DNA from: JACRAR01 sp041674465
GTDB taxonomy: Bacteria > Pseudomonadota > Gammaproteobacteria > Burkholderiales > Rhodocyclaceae
DNA length: 5,411 bases
Assembly: GCA_041674465.1 (NCBI GenBank)
Contig: JBAYVV010000233.1
Coordinates: 1-5,411 of the forward strand
Reading direction: 5' to 3'
Below are positions 1 through 5,411 of the stretch, piece after piece. Under the pieces are notes generated by a model that saw nothing but the letters and a program-made list of their open reading frames with translations, was not told the DNA's origin and did not search any database. The translations under genes were made by a program, and so were the position numbers. How positions within the stretch are numbered: position 1 is the first letter of the stretch; the number at the start of each line of letters is the position of its first letter.

Positions 1-331
1 AGCGGTCGCCGATGGCCTGGCGGACGGCGGTTGCGTGGATAGCTTCGTCTGGGATACCCTGGACAAAATCAAATCCGATATCACCCACCGCACCTGGGTG
101 GTCTGCCAGTCACCCGAGTACGGCTTCCCCCCCTTCGTGGCCCATCAGGATGTCCGCCGCGAAACTTTTCTCGCCATGCAGCGCATGCTGCTGGACATGG
201 CGGACGATCCCCACGGGAAAATTATCCTGCAGCAGCTTAACCTCGACGGATTCATCCCGGGTACGCCAGCACTCTACGACAGTGTCGCCATCATGATGCG
301 TGCCTTCGGCGAGGAATCCGCCGGCGTATAG
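1..331 (+). CDS. PhnD-like periplasmic substrate-binding protein, C-terminal part (partial at window start)
   Basis: The open frame runs in from the left edge (first full codon at base 2) and gives 109 residues before the TAG at 329-331. The segment reads like the end of a PhnD/phosphonate-type binding protein: a domain-crossover stretch ADGGCVDSFVWD (fragment residues 7-18), a strand and loop VCQSPEYGFPPFVAH (34-48), a helix leading to a 'D-P-x-G-K-x-x-L' turn (69-76) and the closing LNLDGFIPG...LYDSV (79-95). In this family the bilobed protein binds small oxyanions or organophosphorus compounds in the periplasm. The signal peptide and most of the ligand pocket lie outside the window, so the ligand cannot be told. 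No permease or ATPase gene follows; a sensor kinase starts 12 bases downstream, which suggests a sensory rather than a transport role. Two cysteines (fragment residues 11 and 35) are present. Family call is fairly secure; the sensing role is inferred from context. Confidence 0.82.
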   Translation, partial: AVADGLADGGCVDSFVWDTLDKIKSDITHRTWVVCQSPEYGFPPFVAHQDVRRETFLAMQRMLLDMADDPHGKIILQQLNLDGFIPGTPALYDSVAIMMRAFGEESAGV

Positions 332-343
332 AGCCTTCTCTTA

Positions 344-1810
344 ATGCGCATCCTGTTCAACCTGAGTTTTCGCTACAAGATTCCGCTGTGGGGAAGCGCG
401 CTGATTGTCGCCACCGCACTGATCATTGCCACTTCCATGCTCTTTCGCGCTTACGATGACCTCAAGCGCGACCTGCTGCGCAATGCTTCCGTTCAAGGGC
501 AAACCATGGCCAAAACGCTGGTGACGGCCATCACGCAGGATCATGTGTGGCGGGCCTATGAAATTCTCAAGGCCCCCCTCAGCATCGCCGACAAGGACAA
601 TCCCGAGCAGGTCGAAGCCTTGCTGGTCATCAACAGACAGCAGCAGATTTATGTTTCGACGCAGCCGCAGACCCTGCCGATGCTCGCAGACCTGAAAGAT
701 CTGTCGCCGGAATTCATGGCCGTGGCGAATGGCATCGGCAAGCTCGCCGAAGACACCATGGTGCTCGAGCCAGAGGACTCCGAGCACCTGTTCGTCGCGA
801 CACCCATCATTGACGAACAGGCGCGCCTCGGTACCCTGATCCAGATTTACTCTAAGAAAATCCTGTTGCCGCGTTTTCTGGAGAACGCAAAGCAGGCTGC
901 CCTGATCACCTGCCTGGTCCTGGCGGTGCTGTTGCCGATCAACTGGTATTGGGGACAGAGCACCGCCACTCCGCTGGTGCGACTCGCGGAACGCATGGAA
1001 GAACTGGGGCAAAGGTTGCCGGAGAATCTCTCCCCCGAGATTTACGATTACCAGGATGAACTGGGACGCCTCTTCACGGCATACAACCGGACCCTGCAAC
1101 AACTGCGGGAGAAGGCACTGATCGAACGGGAGGTCATTCATTCGGAACGTCTGGTGGCTATCGGGCAGCTTGCGGCAGGCATTGCGCATGAAGTGAATAA
1201 CCCGCTGCTGGGCATGCTGACTTCGATCAATACCTTGCGCCACCATGGCGACCCGGATGCGCGCACGCTCAAGACGCTGACGCTGCTGGAACGGGGACTG
1301 AACCAGATCAAGGATACCGTGGGTGCGCTGCTGGTGGATGCCAAGGTCAACAGCCGCAATTTTTCAACACAGGATGTGGATGATGTGCGGACCTTGATCG
1401 CGCCGCATGCGAATAAAAAAAGAATTACGCTCGATTGGACCAGCGATATCGACGGCGCATTACCCCTGCCCTCGACCCTGGTCCGGCAAGTCCTGCTCAA
1501 CCTGATCCTGAATGCATTGCAGGCGACGGAAGCAGAAGGCCGGGTTGAGGTGATGCTTTCGAAAGCAGACCGGCACCTGGGTCTGGAAATCATCAACAGC
1601 GGCCAGACACTGTCCGAAGCACAAAAGGAGCACCTGTTCGAGCCTTTCGTCAATGCCGGCGAGTCGGGACGCGGGCGGGGACTGGGGCTTTGGGTGTGCT
1701 ATCAGATCGTCCGGCAGCTCGGCGGCAACATCAGCGTCGAAAGCGGTTTGCTTGAGGGCCATGGACGAACCAGCTTCAAGGTTTTCATTCCGTTGGAAAC
1801 GCATGCATGA
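344..1810 (+). CDS. Membrane sensor histidine kinase (periplasmic sensor, HAMP, HisKA, HATPase_c)
   Basis: This 488-residue protein is an inner-membrane autokinase that should phosphorylate the response regulator encoded next. Residues about 14-34 form transmembrane helix 1, about 35-183 a periplasmic sensor region, and about 184-203 helix 2. A HAMP-like linker (about 204-255, with P210 and DELGRL at 238-243) and a short coil follow. The H-box ERLVAIGQLAAGIAHEVNNP (268-287) places the phosphoacceptor at H282. The ATPase domain shows the N-box (LLNLILNALQAT, 384-395), F-box (LFEPF, 431-435) and G2 box (GRGRGLGL, 442-449). The G1 box is atypical: IINSGQTL (417-424) stands where DxGxG is usual, so the adenine-contacting Asp is Asn or Ser. 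The sensor region ends in a Cache/PDC-like 'ATPIIDE..RLGTLIQIYS' strand pair, but I cannot name its family. The ATG at 344 is the earliest possible start, since the only in-frame codons after the upstream stop are AGC CTT CTC TTA. No clear Shine-Dalgarno precedes it, so translation may be coupled to the upstream gene. Confidence 0.93.
   Translation: MRILFNLSFRYKIPLWGSALIVATALIIATSMLFRAYDDLKRDLLRNASVQGQTMAKTLVTAITQDHVWRAYEILKAPLSIADKDNPEQVEALLVINRQQQIYVSTQPQTLPMLADLKDLSPEFMAVANGIGKLAEDTMVLEPEDSEHLFVATPIIDEQARLGTLIQIYSKKILLPRFLENAKQAALITCLVLAVLLPINWYWGQSTATPLVRLAERMEELGQRLPENLSPEIYDYQDELGRLFTAYNRTLQQLREKALIEREVIHSERLVAIGQLAAGIAHEVNNPLLGMLTSINTLRHHGDPDARTLKTLTLLERGLNQIKDTVGALLVDAKVNSRNFSTQDVDDVRTLIAPHANKKRITLDWTSDIDGALPLPSTLVRQVLLNLILNALQATEAEGRVEVMLSKADRHLGLEIINSGQTLSEAQKEHLFEPFVNAGESGRGRGLGLWVCYQIVRQLGGNISVESGLLEGHGRTSFKVFIPLETHA
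1793..1809 (+). promoter_or_regulatory. Ribosome-binding site and ATGA coupling for the response regulator gene
   Basis: TTGGAAA at 1793-1799 lies seven bases before the ATG at 1807 and offers a GGAA Shine-Dalgarno core. The start codon overlaps the kinase TGA (ATGA, 1807-1810), the usual layout for translational coupling of kinase and regulator. A second ATG at 1803 is out of frame and is not the start. Confidence 0.5.
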
Positions 1811-3138
1811 ATTCAAGCATCAAACTCAGCCTGTGCCTGATTGAAGACGATGACATCGTTGGCGAAGCGCTGGCGGAACGGTTTGAACTCGAGGGCTACG
1901 ACTGCGTCTGGTTTCGCACCGGACGCGAAGCCCTGCTCAGTTTTACGCGGCATCATTTCGACGTGGTGGTCAGCGACATCCGTCTGCCGGACATGTCGGG
2001 AGAAACGCTGTTCATCAAGCTGCTCGATGAAGCGACTTCACTGCCACCGTACCTGTTCATCACAGGACACGGCGAGATCGATCAGGCTGTGCGTCTGCTC
2101 AAGCTGGGCGCCGCCGATTACATCAAGAAACCATTCGACATCGAATCACTGCTGGAAAAAATCGGTGCACTGGTCACATCCGCCAAGCATACCAAGGAAC
2201 TTCCTCAACTTGGCCTCTCCCCCGTCATGCGGAGCTTGACCGCCACCCTGGAGAAAATCAGCGGAACCAACAGCAACATCCTCATCACCGGTGAGTCCGG
2301 CGTCGGCAAGGAAGAGGTCGCCAGAACCCTGCATCGACTCAGCAATCCCGAAAACAAGCGGCCCTTTGTCGCCGTCAACTGCGGCGCCTTGACTGAAACC
2401 CTGCTGGAAGCAGAACTTTTCGGCTACCAGAAGGGTGCCTTCACCGGGGCGATCGGATTGCACAAGGGCGTGTTCGAGCAGGCCGACGGCGGCACCCTGT
2501 TTCTCGACGAAATTGGCGACATGTCGCAACCCATGCAGGTCAAACTGTTGCGCGCCATCCAGGAGCGCCAAATTACCCGGATCGGCGGCGAAACACATAT
2601 TGCGGTTGACCTGCGGATTGTTTGCGCAACCCACCAGGACCTCAAGCAAATGGTGGAAAACGGAAAGTTTCGCGAGGACCTTTACTACCGGATCAATGTC
2701 GTCCACCTGCGCGTTCCGCCCTTGAGGGAGCGCAGCGAAGACGTGCTCTGGCTGGCCCGGACGTTTCTGGAAGAGGAAAGCGACAAGAAAGGCTCGTTGC
2801 CCAGAACGCTTTCAAAAAAAGCCGAGCGGGTGATGCTTGACTATCCCTGGCCCGGCAACGTGCGCGAATTGAAGCATGCCATCGAACGGGCCTGCCTGCT
2901 CAGTCCCAGGGGCGTCATTCAACCCGAATATCTGTTTGAGGAATTGCCCGCCGCGCTGCAGTCCACTGGCGAAACCCTGAACGAATATCTCAAGGTCTAT
3001 GAGCGCGAGTACATCCTGCGCATGCTGACCATCAACAACTGGCATGTCACCAAAACAGCCGCCGCGCTGGGCATCAGTCGCAAAAACATGTGGGAAAGAA
3101 TGAAGCGCTTCGATATTCAGGGAAATGCCAAGGAGTGA
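1807..3138 (+). CDS. Sigma-54-dependent NtrC-family response regulator
   Basis: This 443-residue protein has the full NtrC layout. The receiver domain (about 8-122) has the acidic cluster EDDD (13-16), phosphoacceptor D57 in VVVSDIRLPDMSG, T86 and K108 (YIKKPF). The AAA+ sigma-54 interaction domain (about 137-365) has Walker A GESGVGKE (162-169), the GAFTGA loop (210-215) that contacts sigma-54, Walker B LFLDEIGD (231-238), arginine-finger residues R289 and R295 in FREDLYYR, and the sensor II stretch WPGNVRELKHAIERA (348-362). A Fis-type helix-turn-helix closes it (about 411-435, TKTAAALGISRKNMWERMKR). All residues needed for phosphorylation, ATP hydrolysis and sigma-54 contact are present, so it should be a working activator of -24/-12 promoters, driven by the kinase with which it overlaps by four bases. 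Its targets are not identifiable; I found no convincing GG-N10-GC sigma-54 promoter in the window, and the operon's own promoter lies to the left of it. Confidence 0.96.
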   Translation: MNSSIKLSLCLIEDDDIVGEALAERFELEGYDCVWFRTGREALLSFTRHHFDVVVSDIRLPDMSGETLFIKLLDEATSLPPYLFITGHGEIDQAVRLLKLGAADYIKKPFDIESLLEKIGALVTSAKHTKELPQLGLSPVMRSLTATLEKISGTNSNILITGESGVGKEEVARTLHRLSNPENKRPFVAVNCGALTETLLEAELFGYQKGAFTGAIGLHKGVFEQADGGTLFLDEIGDMSQPMQVKLLRAIQERQITRIGGETHIAVDLRIVCATHQDLKQMVENGKFREDLYYRINVVHLRVPPLRERSEDVLWLARTFLEEESDKKGSLPRTLSKKAERVMLDYPWPGNVRELKHAIERACLLSPRGVIQPEYLFEELPAALQSTGETLNEYLKVYEREYILRMLTINNWHVTKTAAALGISRKNMWERMKRFDIQGNAKE

Positions 3139-3157
3139 ACACCGGCAGTTCGGCATA

Positions 3158-4060
3158 TCACTCCGGTGACACCGATGCCATGACCAAGGGCGAGGCGGTG
3201 ATCATCTCCTCCATGGCTTTCATGAAAGCCTTGATCCGCGCGCTACGACGCAAGTCGGCGTGACTGAGTATCCACAGGTTGAATCCCGGCTCTGCGTGGG
3301 CTTCGCTGATTCTGGCGAGTGCGGGGAGTTGATCTCCGGTGAGACAGGGAATGACTGCGGCACCCAGGCCGCGGACCAGGGCTTCACGGAGACCTGCTGC
3401 GGAATCGAGCGTGAAGCGGCACTTGGCGCCGGGCACGATTTGCTCCAGCCAGCGTTTCAAAGGTGCCGCCGGATCATTGTTGTCGAAGCCTATCCATTCA
3501 TAGTCTGACAGGGGTCGCTGCGGCGCAGCCCGGACCAAATCCCGCCGCACGTAGGCACAATATGGAATCGGCGCGATGCTGCGCCCGACCAGGTATGGAG
3601 GCGGTGTTGCCGTTCCCCTGATGACCACATCGGCATCGCTCTGGCTGAGGTTGGCCAACTCGTCGTTGATGGAAAGCTTCACCCTCACTTCAGGATACTT
3701 TTGCATGAACTTTTTCAGCATGTCCGGCAGCAAATACAGACCCAGCAGATGGGAAGTGCCGACCCGGATCGTTCCCGAAAGTTTCTGATCGGTTCCGATC
3801 ACCTGGCGCTCGACCGACAGGATTTCTGCTTCGATACGCAGTGCGGCTTCGGAAATCGCCTCGCCCTGCCGTGTCAGACAATAACCGGAGCGGACACGCT
3901 GGAACAACCGCACACCCAGCTTGCGCTCAATACCATCCAGGCGGCGGTGTGCCGTCGAATAATTGATCGCGAGCGATCGTGCTGCAGCGGCGAGTCCACC
4001 CTCGCGGCCCACCGCCAACACGAATTTCAGGTCGTCCCAATGCATAACAGGTTCCGTCAT
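3158..4060 (-). CDS. LysR-family transcriptional regulator
   Basis: The 300-residue product has the length and layout of a LysR-type regulator. An N-terminal winged helix-turn-helix (about 8-66) has WDDLKFVLAVGREGGLAAAA, recognition helix INYSTAHRRLDGIERKLGVRLF and the wing ending SGYCLTRQGEA. A linker helix (about 68-92) leads to a periplasmic-binding-protein-like effector domain (about 95-285) starting GTIRVGTSHLLGLYLLP. Such proteins act as cytoplasmic tetramers that bind DNA and switch on a small-molecule co-inducer. The effector cannot be read from sequence. The usual divergent target gene is missing: the gene upstream is the co-directional SDR, ending 82 bases away, and the gene downstream converges. 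It may control itself, the SDR-GST unit, or something distant. The start is uncertain: ATG 4060 has a poor ribosome-binding site, while ATG 4045 (M6, giving MHWDDL...) sits six bases after GGAA and fits the family's usual N terminus better. Confidence 0.93.
   Translation of the reverse strand: MTEPVMHWDDLKFVLAVGREGGLAAAARSLAINYSTAHRRLDGIERKLGVRLFQRVRSGYCLTRQGEAISEAALRIEAEILSVERQVIGTDQKLSGTIRVGTSHLLGLYLLPDMLKKFMQKYPEVRVKLSINDELANLSQSDADVVIRGTATPPPYLVGRSIAPIPYCAYVRRDLVRAAPQRPLSDYEWIGFDNNDPAAPLKRWLEQIVPGAKCRFTLDSAAGLREALVRGLGAAVIPCLTGDQLPALARISEAHAEPGFNLWILSHADLRRSARIKAFMKAMEEMITASPLVMASVSPE
4043..4055 (-). promoter_or_regulatory. Alternative start and ribosome-binding site of the LysR gene
   Basis: On the minus strand GGAA (4055-4052) is followed six bases later by an in-frame ATG (4045-4043). 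The annotated upstream ATG (4060-4058) has only GTGGAAT directly against it, a spacing too short for good initiation. Starting at 4045 removes five residues and leaves the helix-turn-helix intact, so this is probably the real start. Confidence 0.45.
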
Positions 4061-4075
4061 ATTCCACGCGGAACT

Positions 4076-4081
4076 ATTCTA
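4076..4081 (-). promoter_or_regulatory. Possible -10 element of the LysR gene
   Basis: Read on the minus strand this is TAGAAT, close to the sigma-70 consensus TATAAT. No good -35 box lies at 16-18 bases upstream (CCGAAA at 17). A transcript starting about seven bases downstream would leave only a very short leader to the ATG at 4060 but a usable one to the ATG at 4045. The match is weak and could be chance. Confidence 0.2.
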
Positions 4082-4098
4082 CTGGTTCGGTCTCGCTC

Positions 4099-4133
4099 TT
4101 TCGGGAAACGGCTCAAGGAGCCTTTTCCCGAAA
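4099..4133 (-). terminator. Strong 35-base hairpin between the SDR and LysR genes, probable terminator
   Basis: TTTCGGGAAA (4099-4108) pairs perfectly with TTTCCCGAAA (4124-4133). After one mismatch (4109/4123) GGCTC (4110-4114) pairs with GAGCC (4118-4122) around a three-base loop (4115-4117). That is 15 paired bases of 16 positions. It starts 10 bases past the SDR stop codon on the SDR transcript, the usual place for a terminator. The minus-strand RNA has no U-run after the stem (GAGCGAG follows), so termination may be weak or Rho-assisted, or the hairpin may protect the 3' end. On the plus strand the inner stem is followed by TTTT, so it could also block antisense transcription. The structure is directly visible; the function is inferred. 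Confidence 0.55.
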
Positions 4134-4142
4134 CCGGCTTTA

Positions 4143-4943
4143 TCAGTCGGACCCGAAGTCGATCGACTCGAAGCGGAAGGCGCTGGTGAAGCCGCCGTCA
4201 ATGGCGATGTCCTGCCCGGTAATGAAGGACGAGTCGTCGCAGGCAAAGAACAGCACCAGCTTCGCGACTTCTTCCGGTTTGCCGAACCGGCCGAGCGGCG
4301 CCATCTGCCGGTAGCGTCGCGCAAACTGCGGCTCCTCCAGGTCGGGACTGCGCCAGCGCGGGGTTTCGATGATGCCGGGGCAGATGCAGTTGATGCGCAC
4401 ACCCTCCGGTCCGAAGCGCTTGGCGAGCTTGCGGGTGAGGCCGAGGCAACCCGCCTTGGCAGAACTGTAGGCTTCGCTGGCGAACTCGATGCCGATGCGC
4501 GCCCCGGCGATCGAGGCGTTGTTGATGATGGCGCCGTGCCCGGAACGCGCCAGGATCGGCGCAGCTTCGGTCGCCGCCGCCCAGTAGGCGGACAGGCCGC
4601 TTTCCAGCATCAGGTTCCAGCGCTGATCCTCGGTGAAGTGGGCGCTGGGATTGGTCATGGCGTTGTTGAACAGGATGCCGAGACCGCCGAGCAGCTTATC
4701 CGCTTCGTGCACCATGCCTCGCACCGCAGCACGGTCGGTCACGTCGACATGGCGGAAGTGCGCCACGCCGCCCGCCTTGCAAATCTCTTGCACCATCGCT
4801 TCACCGCCCGCATCGTCGATATCCGCGATCAACACATGGGCGCCTTCGGCGGCAAAGCAGCACGCAGTGGCGGCACCGATGCCCGAGGCACCGCCGGTGA
4901 CCAGTGCCTTACGGCCTTCCATTTTTCGATTCATTCGGTTCAT
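4143..4943 (-). CDS. Classical short-chain dehydrogenase/reductase (SDR), NAD-type
   Basis: This 266-residue protein has the single Rossmann domain of a classical SDR oxidoreductase, which interconverts an alcohol and a ketone using a nicotinamide cofactor. The cofactor loop TGGASGIG spans residues 16-23. D41 at the end of beta-2 (VLIADID) favours NAD(H) over NADP(H). DVTD (67-70) contacts adenine. The catalytic residues are S144 (NNAS), Y159 and K163 (YSSAK), followed by CPGIIETP (188-195) and the C-terminal ITGQDIAIDGGFTS. Two oddities stand out: the usual NNAG reads NNAM (93-96), and the helix alpha-4 Asn of the N-S-Y-K tetrad appears to be Gly116 (WNLMLESGLSAY). The substrate cannot be assigned. 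Of three nearby ATGs (residues 1, 4 and 8), the first is best because GGGAG lies seven bases before it. It overlaps the upstream GST-like gene by ATGA, so the two are co-translated. Confidence 0.94.
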   Translation of the reverse strand: MNRMNRKMEGRKALVTGGASGIGAATACCFAAEGAHVLIADIDDAGGEAMVQEICKAGGVAHFRHVDVTDRAAVRGMVHEADKLLGGLGILFNNAMTNPSAHFTEDQRWNLMLESGLSAYWAAATEAAPILARSGHGAIINNASIAGARIGIEFASEAYSSAKAGCLGLTRKLAKRFGPEGVRINCICPGIIETPRWRSPDLEEPQFARRYRQMAPLGRFGKPEEVAKLVLFFACDDSSFITGQDIAIDGGFTSAFRFESIDFGSD

Positions 4944-5411
4944 CGCGTCACTCCCGGGCCCTCGTGGGGCGCCTTGAACAGCTCTTCGAGCCGGTGGTCC
5001 GCCGTGGGGTACGACGGTTTGCGCTTCTTCAGTTCCTGCTGCAGGTACACCGCCGCTTCCTCGCGATCCTTGCGCAGCTCCGGGTAGTACTTGTCGAAGA
5101 TCCGGTCGGTGTACGCGACCAGGTTGGGCTTGGAGCGACAGTACTGGCCGATGGGGCTCGGGAACGGGGTAAACATCACATGGACCAGGGCCGCATACAT
5201 GTTGGCGTCGAGCGAGCTGGGCCGGCTGCCGAAGACGTAGAGCTTTTCACCGAGCAGGTCGGACATCGCGTCAGTCAACTTGCGGCAAATGAACTCGACC
5301 TCCTCCTCGCTGTTGCGCCCGGTGCCGTGGTGCCAGAACTGCGTCAGCAGATGGTCGCGGAACTGCCGCACCGGCTCGGCGCGTTGCTCGACCGGCAGCC
5401 AGGCCAGGAAT
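4940..5411 (-). CDS. Metaxin/GST-C-like glutathione S-transferase family protein, C-terminal part (partial at window end)
   Basis: The frame enters from the right edge (last full codon at 5408-5410) and gives 156 residues to the TGA at 4942-4940. A GTG at 5371 could start a shorter protein, but the frame stays open through it into FLAWLPVEQRAEP, so the gene is truncated by the window. The visible part is the all-helical C-terminal GST domain: the helix-6 N-capping box RPSSLDANMYAAL (fragment residues 63-75, S65 and D68), then LVHVMFTPFPSPIG and SKPNLVAYTDRI (93-104) with KYYPEL. This pattern resembles the metaxin/FAXC-like GST_C group rather than typical alpha or theta GSTs. After it comes a charged tail of about 40 residues (RKDREEAAVYLQQELKKRK...). 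The N-terminal thioredoxin-like domain, with any glutathione-activating residue, is outside the window, so catalysis cannot be judged. ATGA overlap with the SDR gene implies a shared operon and probably a shared substrate pathway. Confidence 0.8.
   Translation of the reverse strand, partial: FLAWLPVEQRAEPVRQFRDHLLTQFWHHGTGRNSEEEVEFICRKLTDAMSDLLGEKLYVFGSRPSSLDANMYAALVHVMFTPFPSPIGQYCRSKPNLVAYTDRIFDKYYPELRKDREEAAVYLQQELKKRKPSYPTADHRLEELFKAPHEGPGVTR
4951..4955 (-). promoter_or_regulatory. Ribosome-binding site of the SDR gene
   Basis: On the minus strand GGGAG sits seven bases before the ATG at 4943-4941, inside the last codons of the GST-like gene. It decides the SDR start in favour of the first of three closely spaced in-frame ATGs. 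Confidence 0.6.

Noticed and set aside
341..1246. Open frame of about 300 codons on the minus strand opposite the kinase gene
   Set aside because: The opposite strand encodes a kinase with all boxes in order. The antisense product is rich in Gln, His and Arg with no domain character, typical of a GC-rich shadow frame.
3140..3168. Dyad CACCGG/CCGGTG between the convergent genes as a terminator
   Set aside because: A six-base stem with a 17-base loop and no U-tract on either strand is too weak to call.
3417..3437. GGGCACGATTTGC as a sigma-54 -24/-12 promoter
   Set aside because: The GG-to-GC spacing is 8 rather than 10 bases, and the site is inside the LysR coding sequence.
4157..4168. Perfect 12-base palindrome AGTCGATCGACT as an operator
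   Set aside because: It lies inside the last codons of the SDR gene (FESIDF), and a single 12-base palindrome is not unusual in DNA of this composition.
3963..5087. Open frame of about 370 codons on the plus strand across the LysR start, the intergenic hairpin, the SDR and the GST genes
   Set aside because: It is antisense to well-supported SDR and GST genes and crosses an intergenic hairpin. Its composition (many Arg, Ala, Gly, His) is that of a complement of GC-rich coding DNA.
4940..5371. GTG at 5371 as the true start of a 143-residue GST-like protein
   Set aside because: The frame remains open upstream to the window edge with protein-like sequence, and a GST needs an N-terminal thioredoxin-like domain, so this GTG is most likely an internal Val codon.

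Overview
The window looks like proteobacterial chromosome, most likely from a betaproteobacterium. The signs are GC-rich coding with mixed third positions, an NtrC-family regulator ending in a RKNMWERMKR-type Fis helix, a LysR regulator of the 'STxxRR' subtype, and an SDR paired with a metaxin-like GST. This assignment comes from protein character only; no marker gene is present. Genes cover almost everything, and the longest gap is 82 bases.

Left half (1-3138, plus strand): three tightly packed genes form one apparent operon. The first is the C-terminal third of a PhnD-type periplasmic substrate-binding protein, cut by the window edge. Twelve bases later comes a complete two-transmembrane sensor histidine kinase, and after an ATGA overlap a complete sigma-54-dependent NtrC-type response regulator. 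With no ABC permease or ATPase gene between binding protein and kinase, the simplest reading is a three-part signalling chain: the binding protein captures a ligand in the periplasm, the kinase reads it, and the regulator activates sigma-54 promoters. The order matches the arsenite-sensing aioX-aioS-aioR arrangement, but nothing here fixes the ligand.

Middle (3158-4060, minus strand): a complete LysR-family regulator converges on the response regulator, with only 19 bases between the stop codons. Its start is ambiguous between two ATGs 15 bases apart, and the second has the better ribosome-binding site.

Right half (4061-5411, minus strand): transcription runs right to left. A metaxin/GST-C-like protein, truncated by the window edge, overlaps by ATGA with a classical short-chain dehydrogenase/reductase that has an NAD-type site and an unusual replacement of the tetrad Asn. 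A strong 35-base imperfect hairpin at 4099-4133 separates the SDR from the LysR gene and probably ends the GST-SDR transcript. The GST-SDR pair is probably a small catabolic or detoxification operon, possibly part of a longer one to the right.

The observations most worth following are the binding-protein/kinase/regulator module with unknown ligand, the long hairpin without a U-tract, and the GST-SDR coupling with the altered SDR active site. I see no CRISPR, RNA gene, insertion sequence or phage element.
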